Source: Bolinopsis microptera (taxonomy: Eukaryota > Ctenophora > Tentaculata > Lobata > Bolinopsidae). Taken from it: 43,720 nucleotides of DNA. The notes under the pieces were generated by a model. That model was not told the origin of the DNA. It saw nothing but the letters and a program-made list of their open reading frames with translations, and did no database searches. Below are positions 1 through 18,880 of the stretch, piece by piece (position 1 is the stretch's first letter; every line of letters begins with the position of its first letter). Where the stretch lies: NCBI RefSeq assembly GCF_026151205.1, contig NW_026971806.1, positions 1-43,720 of the forward strand, written 5' to 3'. Made by a program: the position numbers and the translations under genes.

Positions 1-880
1 TCGGGAAGAGAAGATGATTTGCTGTATTTTAAAACAGATAACTCGGGCCCAGGTTCGTAAGAAGATGGATTTGCGTGTATTTTAAAACAAGTAACTCGGC
101 CCAGTTCGGTAAGAAGATGGATTTGCTGTATTTTAAAACAAGTAACTCGGGGCCCAGTTCGTAAGAAGATGGATTTGCTGTTTTTTAAAACAAGTAACTC
201 GGGCCCAGTTCGTAGAGAAGATGATTTGCTGTATTTAAAACAAGTAACTCGGGCCCAGTTAGTAGAGAAGATGGGATTTTGCTGTATTTTAAAACAAGTA
301 ACTCGGGCCCAGTTCGTAGAGAAGATGGATTTGCGGTATTTTAAAACAAGTAACTCGGCCCAGTTCGTAGAGAAGATGGATTTGCTGTATTTTAAAAACA
401 AGTAACTCGGCCCAGTTCGTAGAGAAGATGGATTTGCTGATTTTAAAACAAGTAACTCGGGCCCAGTTCGTAGAGAAGATGGATTTGCTGTATTTTAAAA
501 CAAGTAACTCGGGCCCAGTTCGTAGAGAAGATGGATTTGCTGTATTTTAAAACAAGTAACTCGGCCAGGTCGTAGAGAAGATGGATTTGCTGTATTTTAA
601 AACAAGTAACTCGGGGCCCAGGTTCGTAAGAGATGGATTTGCTGTATTTTAAAACAAGTAACTCGGGGCCCATTCGTAGAGAAGATGGATTTTGCTGTAT
701 TTTAAAACAAGTAAACTCGGGCCCAGTTCGTAGAGAAGATGGATTTGCTGTATTTTAAAACAAGTAACTCGGGCCCAGTTCGTAGAGAAGATGATTTGCT
801 GTATTTTAAAACAAGTAACTCGGGCCCAGTTCGTAAGAAGGATGGATTTGCTGTATTTTAAAACAAGTATCTCGGCCCAT
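1..880 (+). repeat. Mostly intact 52-bp units with small indels
   Basis: About 17 consecutive units are easily read. Differences are mainly plus or minus one base in the G, C, T and A tracts, for example GGGGCCC for GGGCCC, and occasional loss of one base from GTAGAGAAG giving GTAAGAAG. No gene or unique sequence is present. Apparent short frames near 169-405 (+) and 443-673 (-) are read-through of the repeat and encode nothing beyond it. Confidence 0.9.
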
Positions 881-3419
881 TCGTAAAAGAGGATTTTTCG
901 TATTTTTAAAACTAACCGGCCCAGTTTGTTTAAAAAATGGATTTGCGTATTTTAAAAAAATAACCGGGCCCAGTCGTAGGAAGAAGGATTTTTTGTATTT
1001 AAAAAAAAGTAACCGGGGAGTTCGTAAGAAATGGTTTCTTATTTTAAAACAAATAAATCGGCCCATTTTGTAGGAAGATGATTTTCGTATTTTTTAAAAA
1101 AAGTAACCGGGGCCCCTCTAAGAAGATGGATTTGGTTTTTAAAACAATAAAATCGGGCCCCCTTTTGTAAGAAGAGGATTTCTGATTTTAAAAAAAAAAC
1201 CGGGGGCCTTTTGTAGAGAAAATATTTTTTTGTATTTTTAAAACAAAACCGGGCCCCGTTCGTAAGAAGATGGGTTTTTCGATTTTAAAACAAAACCCGG
1301 CCCAGTTCGTAAAAGATGGATTTTCTGTATTTAAAACAAGTAACCGGGCCCAGTCGTAGAAAAATGGATTTGCTGAAAATTTAAAACAAAATAACTCGGG
1401 GCCCATTCTAAAAGAAATGGGTTTGCTGTATTTTAAAACAAACCGGGCCCAGTTCGTAAGAAATGGATTTTCTGTATTTTTAAAAAAATAACTCGGGCCC
1501 CAGGAAGAGAAAAGGATTTGCTGTATTTAAAACAAGAAAATCGGGCCCAGTTCGTAAGAAGATAAAATTTCGTAATTTAAAACAAGTAACCGGCCCAGTT
1601 TGTAAGAAGATGGATTGCGTATTTTAAAACCAAAATAACTCGGGCCCAGTTCGAGAGAAATGGGTTTGCTGAAATTTTTAAAAAAGTAACTCGGGGCCCC
1701 GTTCGTAAAAAAAAAGGGTTTGGGTGATTTAAAAAAATAACTGGGCCCCCGTTGTAGAAAATGGAATTTTTCTGTATTTTTTTAAAAAAGTAACCGGCCC
1801 CTTTTTTAGAGAAATGGATTTGCTTATTTTAAAACAATAACCCCGGCCCCCTTCGTAGAGAAATGGTTTTCTTTATTTTTTAAAACAATAAATCGGCCCA
1901 TTTGTAGAGAAATGATTTGCGTATTTTTAAAAAAAAGTAAATCGGGGCCGTTCGAGAAAGATGGATTGCCCGTATTTAAAAAAAAGTAACTCGGGCCCCT
2001 TTTGTAAGAAATGGGTTTCTGTATTTTTAAAAAAAGTAAAACCGGCCCCTTCGTAAAAGAGGGTTTGCTTATTTTAAACAATAACTCGGCCCCAGTTCGT
2101 AAGAAAGATTTGCGTTTTAAAACAAATAACTCGGGGCCGTTTCGTAGAGAAATTTATTTGCTTTGTTTATTTTTTAAAAAATAAAGGACGAAAAAAATTT
2201 AAAAAAATTTTGCTGTATTTCGAAATCCCCTTTCGGGTGGAAATTGGCGAATTTTAAAACTCTCGGGCCCTTTTTTAAAGGAAAAAGTTTTTGCCCCAAA
2301 ACAAGAATGCCCACGAAAAAGGGATTTTTCTGATTAACAAAAGAATAAATGGGCCCTTCAAATTTAAGAAAAATTTGGAAATTTTTCCAAACTGCCCATT
2401 GAAAAATGGGTAGAATTTAAAAATAACTGGCCCCTGTAGAAAAATTACTGATTTTAAAACAATAATCGGGCCCAAAGCGTAAAATAAAATTGGGTTTTGG
2501 GGTTTTAAAAAAGTAAAAAAACGGCCCCAATTAAAGGAAAGGAAATTTTCTGTATTTAAACCCTTTTTAAAAAAACCGGGGGCCCCCCTTGTAAAAAAGA
2601 GGTTTCCCTGGGTTTTAAAACCAAGAAAAACGGCCCCGTTTCTAAGAGAATATTTTTAGCTTTTTATTTTTTAAAAGTAAAAGGCCCATTCGAGAAAATG
2701 GGAAATTTTTTTTTTTTAAAACAATAAAACCGGCCCCATTCGTAGAAAGTGGGTTTTCTGATTTAAAAATAACTCGGGCCCCCTTTTTGTAAAAATGGGA
2801 TTTGCGAAATTTTTAAAACAAATAACTCGGGCCCGTTCGAGAGAAAATGGATTTGCTGTATTTTAAAACAATAACTCGGGCCCATTCTAGAGAAAGGATT
2901 TTTCGTATTTTAAAACAATAACTCGGGGCCCCGTTCGAAGAAAAGATTTTGCTGTATTTTAAAACAAGTAACTCGGGCCCCGTTCGTAAGAAGATGGATT
3001 TGCTGTATTTTTAAAACAAGTAACTCGGGCCCAGTTCGTAGAGAAGAGGATTTTCTGTATTTTAAAACAAATAACTCGGCCCAGTTCGTAGAGAAGATGG
3101 ATTTAGCTGTATTTTAAAACAAGTAACTCGGGCCCATTCGTAAGAAAAATGGATTTGCTGTATTTAAAACAAGTTAAATCGGGGCCCCAGTTCGTAGAGA
3201 AGATGATTTGCTTTTTTAAAACAAGTAAACTCGGGCCCAGTTCGTAGAGAAGATGGATTTGCTGTATTTTAAAACAAGTAACTCGGGGCCCAGTTCGTAA
3301 GAAAAAGATGGATTTGCTGTATTTTAAAACAAGTAAAAATCGGGCCCAGTTTCGTAGAGAAGATTGATTTGCTGTATTTAAAAACAAGAAAATCGGCCCA
3401 GTTCGTAGAGAAATGGATT
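881..3419 (+). repeat. Eroded array with a badly degraded core at about 2160-2830
   Basis: The unit order remains visible through TTTTAAAA, CGGGCCC and GAAGATGG remnants, but isolated bases are lost or replaced by a neighbouring base. ACAAG becomes AAAAG, CCCAGTT becomes CCCCGTT or CCCATT, and GATGGATTT becomes GATGGGTTT. At about 2160-2830 spacing becomes irregular and several landmarks vanish. From about 2830 to 3419 units recover nearly full form. No coding signal is supported. Confidence 0.85.
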
Positions 3420-5651
<2,232 letters not shown>

Positions 5652-5700
5652 TTCGTAGAAAAGGATTTGCTGTATTTTAAAACAAGTAACTCGGGCCCAG

Positions 5701-5752
5701 TTCGTAGAGAAGATGGATTTGCTGTATTTTAAAACAAGTAACTCGGGCCCAG
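5701..5752 (+). repeat. Reference monomer of the 52-bp repeat
   Basis: This copy matches its neighbours on both sides base for base, so it is a good reference. It runs from TTCG (5701) through GAAGATGG (5709-5716), GCTGTA (5721-5726), the self-complementary TTTTAAAA (5727-5734), ACAAGTAAC and GGGCCC (5745-5750), ending in AG. The phase chosen is arbitrary. Its only homopolymer tracts of three or more bases are TTT, TTTT, AAAA, GGG and CCC; these are where almost all length variation in the window falls. Confidence 0.95.
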
Positions 5753-5754
5753 TT
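5740..5754. repeat. Interrupted palindrome in each monomer (AACT-C-GGGCCC-AGTT)
   Basis: AACT at 5740-5743 is the reverse complement of AGTT at 5751-5754, and the GGGCCC between them is itself a perfect palindrome. A single extra C at 5744 offsets the two arms. The arrangement recurs in every intact unit, spanning the junction between consecutive units in the phase used here. It could be a symmetric protein-binding site or a weak hairpin, but no binding protein can be inferred from this window. It is among the elements most damaged in eroded stretches, where AGTT becomes ATT, CGTT or CTT. Confidence 0.75.
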
Positions 5755-7395
5755 CGTAGAGAAGATGGATTTGCTGTATTTTAAAACAAGTAACTCGGGC
5801 CCAGTTCGTAGAGAAGATGGATTTGCTGTATTTTAAAACAAGTAACTCGGGCCCAGTTCGTAGAGAAGATGGATTTGCTGTATTTTAAAACAAGTAACTC
5901 GGGCCCAGTTCGTAGAGAAGATGGATTTGCTGTATTTTAAAACAAGTAACTCGGGCCCAGTTCGTAGAGAAGATGGATTTGCTGTATTTTAAAACAAGTA
6001 ACTCGGGCCCAGTTCGTAGAGAAGATGGATTTTAAAACAAGTAACTCGGGCCCAGTTCGTAGAGAAGATGGATTTGCTGTATTTTAAAACAAGTAACTCG
6101 GGCCCAGTTCGTAGAGAAGATGGATTTGCTGTATTTTAAAACAAGTAACTCGGGCCCAGTTCGTAGAGAAGATGGATTTGCTGTATTTTAAAACAAGTAA
6201 CTCGGGCCCAGTTCGTAGAGAAGATGGATTGCTGTATTTAAAACAAGTAACTCGGGCCCAGTTCGTAGAGAAGATGGATTTGCTGTATTTTAAAACAAGT
6301 AACTCGGGCCCAGTTCGTAGAGAAGATGGATTTGCTGTATTTTAAAACAAGTAACTCGGGCCCAGTTCGTAGAGAAGATGGATTTGCTGTATTTTAAAAC
6401 AAGTAACTCGGGCCCAGTTCGTAGAGAAGATGGATTTGCTGTATTTTAAAACAAGTAACTCGGGCCCAGTTCGTAGAGAAGATGGATTTGCTGTATTTTA
6501 AAACAAGTAACTCGGGCCCAGTTCGTAGAGAAGATGGATTTGCTGTATTTTAAAACAAGTAACTCGGGGCCCAGTTCGTAGAGAAGATGGATTTGCTGTA
6601 TTTTAAAACAAGTAACTCGGGCCCAGTTCGTAGAGAAGATGGATTTGCTGTATTTTAAAACAAGTAACTCGGGCCCAGTTCGTAGAGAAGATGGATTTGC
6701 TGTATTTTAAAACAAGTAACTCGGGCCCAGTTCGTAGAGAAGATGGATTTGCTGTATTTTAAAACAAGTAACTCGGGCCCAGTTCGTAGAGAAGATGGAT
6801 TTGCTGTATTTTAAAACAAGTAACTCGGGCCCAGTTCGTAGAGAAGATGGATTTGCTGTATTTTAAAACAAGTAACTCGGGCCCAGTTCGTAGAGAAGAT
6901 GGATTTGCTGTATTTAAAACAAGTAACTCGGGGCCCAGTTCGTAGAGAAGATGGATTTGCTGTATTTTAAAACAAGTAACTCGGGCCCAGTTTCGTAGAG
7001 AAGATGGATTTGCTGTATTTTAAACAAGTAACTCGGCCCAGTTCGTAGAGAAGATGGATTTGCTGTATTTTAAAACAAGTAACTCGGGCCCAGTTCGTAG
7101 AGAAGATGGATTTGCCGTATTTTAAAACAAGTAACTCGGCCCAGTTCGTAGAGAAGATGGATTTGCTGTATTTTAAAACAAGTAACTCTGGCCCAGTTCG
7201 TAGAGAAGATGGATTTGCTGTATTTTAAAACAAGTAACTCGGGCCCAGTTCGTAGAGAAGATGGATTTGCTGTATTTTAAAACAAGTAACTCGGCCCAGT
7301 TCGTAGAGAAGATGGATTTGGCTGTATTTTAAAACAAGTAACTCGGGCCCATTCGTAGAGAAGATGGATTTGCTGTATTTTAAAACAAGTAACTC

Positions 7396-8860
7396 GGGGG
7401 CCTTTGTAAAGAAAGTTTTTTTGTATTTAAAAAAAATAACTCGGGGCCCTCTAAGAAATGGTTTTGCTGATTTTAAAAAAAATAACTCGGCCCATTTTTA
7501 GAAAAGATTTGCCCGAATTTTAAAAAAACAATAAATCCCCGTTCGAGGAAGTGGATTTTCTGTATTTTAAAACAATAACCGTCCCGTTCGTAAGAAGAGG
7601 GTTTGCTGTATTTTTAAAAAAAGAACTCGGCCCATCGTAAGAAGAGGGTTTGCTTAAAATTTAAAACAAATAACTCGGGGGCCCCGTTGTAAGAAGATGG
7701 ATTTGCGTATTTAAAACAAATAAATCGGGCCCAGTAAAAAAAATTTGCTGTATTTTTAAAACAAATAACTCGGCCCATTCGTAAAAAAGGGTTTGCGTAT
7801 TTAAAACAAAAACCGCCCATTCGTAGAGAAATGGATTTTCTGTATTTAAAACTAACTCGGCCCATTTGTAAGAAATGGGTTTGCTGTATTTTTAAAAAAG
7901 TAACTCGGGCCCCTTTTGAGAAAAATGGGAAATTGCTTATTTTTTTAAAAAAAGTAACTCGGCCCCGTTCTAGAGAAAAAGGATTTGCTGTTTTTTTAAA
8001 ACAATAACTCGGGGGAGAAAGTAAGGGAAAAAAAGGGGTTTTTTGCTGTATTTTTTTTTTTTTAATGGCCCCTTGTAAGAAAATGTTTTTTTTGTTTTTT
8101 TTTTTTTCCCCGGGGTTGGGGGTTTTTTTTTTTTGTATTTTAAAAAAATAACTCGGCCCTTTGTAAGAAATGTTTGCTTATTTAAAACAAGTAACTCGGC
8201 CCCGTTTGTAAGAAGATGGATTTGCTGTTTTTAAAACAAAAACTGGGCCCAGTTCGTAGAGAAGATGGATTTTGTATTTTAAAAAAAGTAAATCGGGGCC
8301 CCTTCTAAGAAGAGATTTGCGTATTTTAAAAAAAGGGGAAAGTGGAAAGGAAGAGTATTTTAAAAAAAAACCCCGGCCCGTTCGTAGAGAAATGGATTTG
8401 CTGTATTTTAAAAAAAAAAAACCCGGGCCCCCGTTCGAGAGAAATGATTTGCGTATTTAAAACAATAATCGGCCCAGTTCGTAGAGAAAGGATTTTTCCG
8501 TATTTTAAAACAATAACCGGGGCCCCTTCGAAGAAATGGGTTTTCTTTTATTTTAAAACAAGTAACTCGGGGCCCCGTTCTAGAGGAAGGGGTTCGGTAA
8601 ATTTTTTTTAAAAAATAACCGGGGCCCCGTTCGTAGAAAATGATTTCTGTATTTAAAAAAAAGTAAACCGGGCCCATTTGAAGAAGATGGGTTTGCTGTA
8701 TTTTAAAAAAATAATCGGGGCCCGTTTTGTAAGAATAAGATTTGCGTATTTTAAAACAAAAACCGGCCCATTCGAGAAAGATGGATTTGCGATTTTAAAA
8801 AATAACTCGGCCCATTCGTAAGAAAAATGATTTGTGTATTTTTTAAAAAGTAACCGGGCC
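7396..8860 (+). repeat. Eroded array
   Basis: Units are recognisable but distorted by merged homopolymers. The worst part, about 8010-8130, is dominated by T runs and contains CCCCGGGGTTGGGGG in place of the GGGCCC region. Apparent minus-strand frames at 7614-7865 and 8408-8677, and plus-strand frames at 8272-8611, follow the repeat register and start at erosion-created ATG codons, so I do not call them genes. Confidence 0.85.
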
Positions 8861-10135
8861 CCTTTTGTAAGAAGATGGATTTGCTGTATTTTAAAACAAG
8901 TAACTCGGGCCCAGTTCGTAAGAAGATGATGGATTTGCTGTAGTTTAAAACAAGTAACTCGGGGCCCAGTTCGAGAGAAGATGGATTGCTGTATTTTAAA
9001 ACAAGTAACTTCGGCCCAGTTCGTAGAGAAGATGGATTTGCTGTATTTTAAAACAAGTTAAATCGTGCCCAGTCGTAAAAATGGATTTGTGTATTTTTAA
9101 AACAAAAATCGGGGCCCCGTCGTAGAGAAATTAATTTTCTGATTTAAAACAATTTAAACCGGCCCATTCGAAGAAGATGGGTTTGCTTATTTTAAAACAA
9201 GTAACCGGCCCAGTTCGTAGAAAGAAAAGGGAAATTGCTTATTTTAAAACAAGTCTCGGGGCCCCTTCGAGAGAAGATGGATTTTTTGATTTAAAACAAG
9301 TAACCGGGGGCCCGTTCTGGAAGAGGATTTGCAATTTTTTAAAAAAATAACCGGGGCCCATTCTAAAAAATGGATTTGCGTAATTTAAAACAATAACTCG
9401 GGCCCCCGTTCGTAGAGAAGAGGATTTGCGATTTTAAAACAAATAACCGGGCCCAGTTCGTAAAGAAAAGATTGCTGTATTTTTTAAAAAAGAAAACCCG
9501 GCCCATTTTGTAGAGAAGAGGATTTCTGTATTTTTAAAAAAATAACCGGCCCCATTCGAGAGAAAATGATTTTCGTATTTTTTAAAAAAAGAAACTCGGC
9601 CCATTCGTAAGAAAAAGGGGTTTGCGTATTTTAAAAAAAAAAAAACCGGCCCATTCGTAGAGAAGATGGATTTGCTGTATTTTAAAAACAAGTAACTCGG
9701 CCCAGTTCGTAGAGAAGATGGATTTGCTGTATTTTAAAACAAGTAACTCGGCCCAGTTCGTAGAGAAGATGGATTTGCTGTATTTTAAAACAAGTAACTC
9801 GGCCCAGTTCGTAGAGAAGATGGATTGCTGTATTATTAAAACAATAACTCGGGCCCATTCGTAGAGAAGATGGATTTGCTGTATTTTAAAACAAGTAACT
9901 CGGGCCCAGTTCGTGAGAAGATGGATTTGCTGTATTTTAAAACAAGTAACTCGGGCCCAGTTCGTAGAGAAGATGGATTTGCTGTATTTTAAAACAAGTA
10001 ACTACGGCCCAGTTCGTAGAGAAGATGGATTTTGCTGTTTTTAAAACAAGTAACTCGGCCCAGTTCGTAGAGAAGATGGATTTGCTGTATTTTAAAACAA
10101 GTAACTCGGGCCCAGTTCGTAGAGAAGATGGATTT
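8861..10135 (+). repeat. Alternating good and eroded units
   Basis: Units at about 8861-9060 and 9650-10135 are close to consensus and about 52 bp long. Between them, 9060-9650 shows the usual conversions: C lost from ACAAG, AGTT shortened, G lost from TTTGCTG. The alternation within a few hundred bases does not correlate with any sequence boundary. Nothing other than the repeat is present. Confidence 0.87.
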
Positions 10136-10600
10136 GCTGTTATTTTAAAACAAGTAACCCGGTGCCCAGTTCGTAGAGAAGATGGATTGCTGTATCTTTA
10201 AAACAAGTAACGTCGGGCCCAGTTCGTAGAGGAAGATGGTATTTGCTGTATTTTAAAACAGTAACTCGGGCCCAGTTCGTAGACGAAGGATGGATTTGCT
10301 GTATTTTAAAACAAGTAACTCGGGCCCAGTTCGTAGAGATAGATGGATTGGCTGTATTTTAAAAACAAGTACGTCGGGCTCCAGTTTCGTAGTAGAAGAT
10401 GGATTTGCTGTTACTTTAACACAAGTAACTCGGGGCCCCAGTTCGTAGAGAGATGGATTGCCTGTATTTATAAACAAGTATCTCAGGGCCCAGTTCGTTA
10501 AGAGATTGAGTTTGCTGTATTTTTAAAAACGAGTAACGCGGGCCCAGATCGTAGGACAGAAATGGATTCTGCTGTATTCTTAAAACGAGTAACTTCGTGG
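10136..10600 (+). repeat. Units with scattered substitutions and insertions (read-like noise)
   Basis: About nine units keep a full-length 52-bp register but carry scattered single-base insertions and substitutions unlike the homopolymer merging elsewhere. Examples are GTAGACGAAGGATGG, TGTTACTTTAACAC, AAACGAGTAACGCGGG and GTAGGACAGAAATGG. The pattern resembles a single uncorrected long read more than diverged satellite copies. Confidence 0.8.
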
Positions 10601-16690
<6,090 letters not shown>

Positions 16691-17100
16691 CAGTTCGTAG
16701 AGAGACGGATTTGCTTGTAGTTTAAAACAAGTAACGCTGGCCCAGTTCGTATAGAAAGATGGTTTTGCTGTATTTTAATACAAGTACTCGGGCCCAGTTC
16801 GTAGAGAAGATGGATTTGCTGTATTTAAAACAAGTAACTCGGCCAAGTTCGGAGTGAAGATGGATTTGCCTGTATTTTAAAACAAGTAACTCGAGGGCCC
16901 AGTTCGTAGAGAAGATGGATTGCTGTATTTTAAAAACAAGTTAACTCGGCCCAAGTTCGTAGAGAAGATGGATTTGCTGTATTGTTATACATGAACTCGG
17001 CCCAGTTTCGGAGAGAAGATGATTTGCTGGATTTAATACAAGGTAACTCGGGCCCAGTTCGTAGAGAAGAGGGATTTGCTGTATTTTAAAACGAGTACAC
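16691..17100 (+). repeat. Units with read-like noise
   Basis: Scattered substitutions and insertions appear abruptly after a clean block: AGAGACGGATTTGCTTGTAG, TAACGCTGGCCC, GTATAGAAAGATGG, TTCGGAGTGAAG and ATTGTTATACATG. Unit spacing stays near 50 bp. The style matches 10136-10600 and differs from the homopolymer-merging style of most of the window. Confidence 0.8.
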
Positions 17101-18880
17101 TCCCCAGTTCGTAGAGAAAATGATTGCGATTTAAAAAAGAAATCGGCCCATTTGAGAGAAGAGATTTCTTATTTAAACAGTAAATCGGCCATTCGAGAGA
17201 AAGGATTCTGTATTAAAACAGAACTCGGGCCATCGAGAGAAATGGATTGCTGTATTTTAAAAATAACTTCGGCCCATCGTAGAGAAGATGGATTTGCTGT
17301 ATTTTAAACAGTAACTCGGCCCGTTCGTAAGAAGATGTTTGCTGTATTTAAAACAAGTACTCGGCCAGTCGTAGAAAATGGATTTGCTGTATTTTAAACA
17401 AGTAACCGGGCCCAGTTCGTAAGAAAGATTGCTGTATTTAAAACAAGTAACTCGGCCCAGCGGAGAAATGGATTGCTGTATTTAAAACAAAACTCGCCCA
17501 GTTTGTAGAGAGAGATTTGCTGTATTTAAAACAAAACCGCCCTTCGAAGAAATGTTTGCTGTATTTAAAACAAACTCGGCCCAGTTCGAGAGAAGAGATT
17601 GCTGATTTTAAAACAAGTCCCCGGCCCAGTTCGTAAGAAGGATTTGCTGTATTTTAAAACAATAACTCGGCCAGTTCGTAAAGAATGGATTTGCTGTATT
17701 TAAAACAAGAACTCGGCCATTCGTAAGAAGAGATTGCTGTATTTTAAAACAGTACTCGGGCCTTCGTAGAGAAGAGGATTGTGTTTTAAAACAGTAACCG
17801 GGCCCAGTCGTAGAAGATGATTGCTGTATTTTAAACGTAATCGGCCCAGTTCGTAAGAAGATGGATTTGCGTATTTAAAACAAGAACTCGGCCCCAGTTC
17901 GTAGAGAAGGATTTGCTGTATTTAAAACAAGTAACTCGGCCAGTTCGTAAAGAGATTGCTGATTTTAAAACAAGTAACTCGGCCAGTTCGAAAGAAGAGA
18001 TTTGCGTATTTAAAACAATAACTCGGCCCATTGTAGAAAGTGGATTTCTTATTTAAACAATACCGGCCCATCGAAGAAGAGGATTGCGATTAAACAAGTA
18101 CTCGGCCCATTCGTAAGAAGATGGAATTTTTGTATTTAAACAATAACTCGGCCCAGTTCGAGAGAAAAATGTTTGCGTATTTAAACAATACTCGGCCCAT
18201 CTAAGAAATGGATTTGCGTATTTAAAAAAGTCTCCCCTTCAAGAAGATGGAATGCTGTATTTAAACATAACCGGGCCCATTCTAAGAAGAGTTGCGTTTT
18301 AAACATAACTCGGCCCATTCGTAGAGAAGATGGATTGCGATTTTAAAACATAACTGGGCCGTTCGTAGAGAAATGATTGCTGATTTTAAACAAGTACTCC
18401 CATTCGTAGGGATGATTGCGTATTTAAAAACAAGTACGGCCCAGTTTTAGAAGATGGATTGCGTATTTAAAACAAGTACTGGCCATTCGTAGAGAAGATG
18501 GATTGCTGTATTTAAACAAGTAACTCGGCCCAGTTCGTAAGAAATGATTGCTTATTTTAAAACAGTACCGGCCAGTTCGTAAGAAGATGATTTCGTATTT
18601 AAAACAATACTCGCCCAGTCGTAGAGAGATGATTTGCGTATTTTAAACAAGTAACCGGCCCAGTTCGTAGAGAAAGGATTGCTGTATTTAAACAGTAACT
18701 CGGCCAGTTCGAAAAGAGGATTGCTGATTAAAAACAATAACCGGCCAGTCGTAGAAGATGGATTTGCTGTATTAAAACAGTAATCGGGCCCGTTCGTAGA
18801 AGAGATTGCTGTATTTAAAAAAAAACTCGGCCAGTTTTAAGAAGATGGATTTTCTGTATTTAAACAATCTCCCCAGTCAG
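17101..18880 (+). repeat. Shortened units, deletion-dominated
   Basis: Units are consistently shorter than 52 bp; between about 17460 and 17680 I measured spacings of about 41-46 bp. Losses fall on repeated bases (GGGCCC to GGCC, TTTTAAAA to TTTAAA or TTAAA, AGAGAAGATGG to AGAAGAGG), while homopolymers are rarely extended. This is the opposite bias to 10601-13362 and 23396-27336. Minus-strand frames at 17831-18031 and 18552-18737 arise from these deletions. Confidence 0.82.

Larger units (their letters stand above)
5652..7395 (+). repeat. Near-perfect block of about 33 units
   Basis: Units are almost identical and strictly 52 bp apart, so this block defines the consensus. Exceptions are one 43-bp unit (9-bp deletion at about 6028-6033), a few plus or minus one-base changes in G, T or A tracts, and two isolated substitutions (TTTGCCGTAT at 7116, ACTCTGG at 7189). 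The low divergence implies recent homogenisation if it reflects the genome. Quality drops sharply after GGGGGCC at about 7395. Confidence 0.95.

Noticed and set aside
1-3419. Short plus- and minus-strand frames of 60-95 codons across the array
   Set aside because: All translate the same repeat in shifting frames, overlap one another on both strands, and begin or remain open only because of indels.
5693-5716. CENP-B box (TTCG followed by an A and CGGG at fixed spacing)
   Set aside because: TTCG is present but the required downstream A and CGGG are not at the right spacing. CGGG lies on the other side of TTCG, and the reverse strand also has the half-motifs in the wrong order.
8090-8130. CCCCGGGG followed by a T run, as a hairpin terminator
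   Set aside because: It occupies the unit's GGGCCC and T-tract positions with inflated runs and has no adjacent gene, so it is an erosion product.
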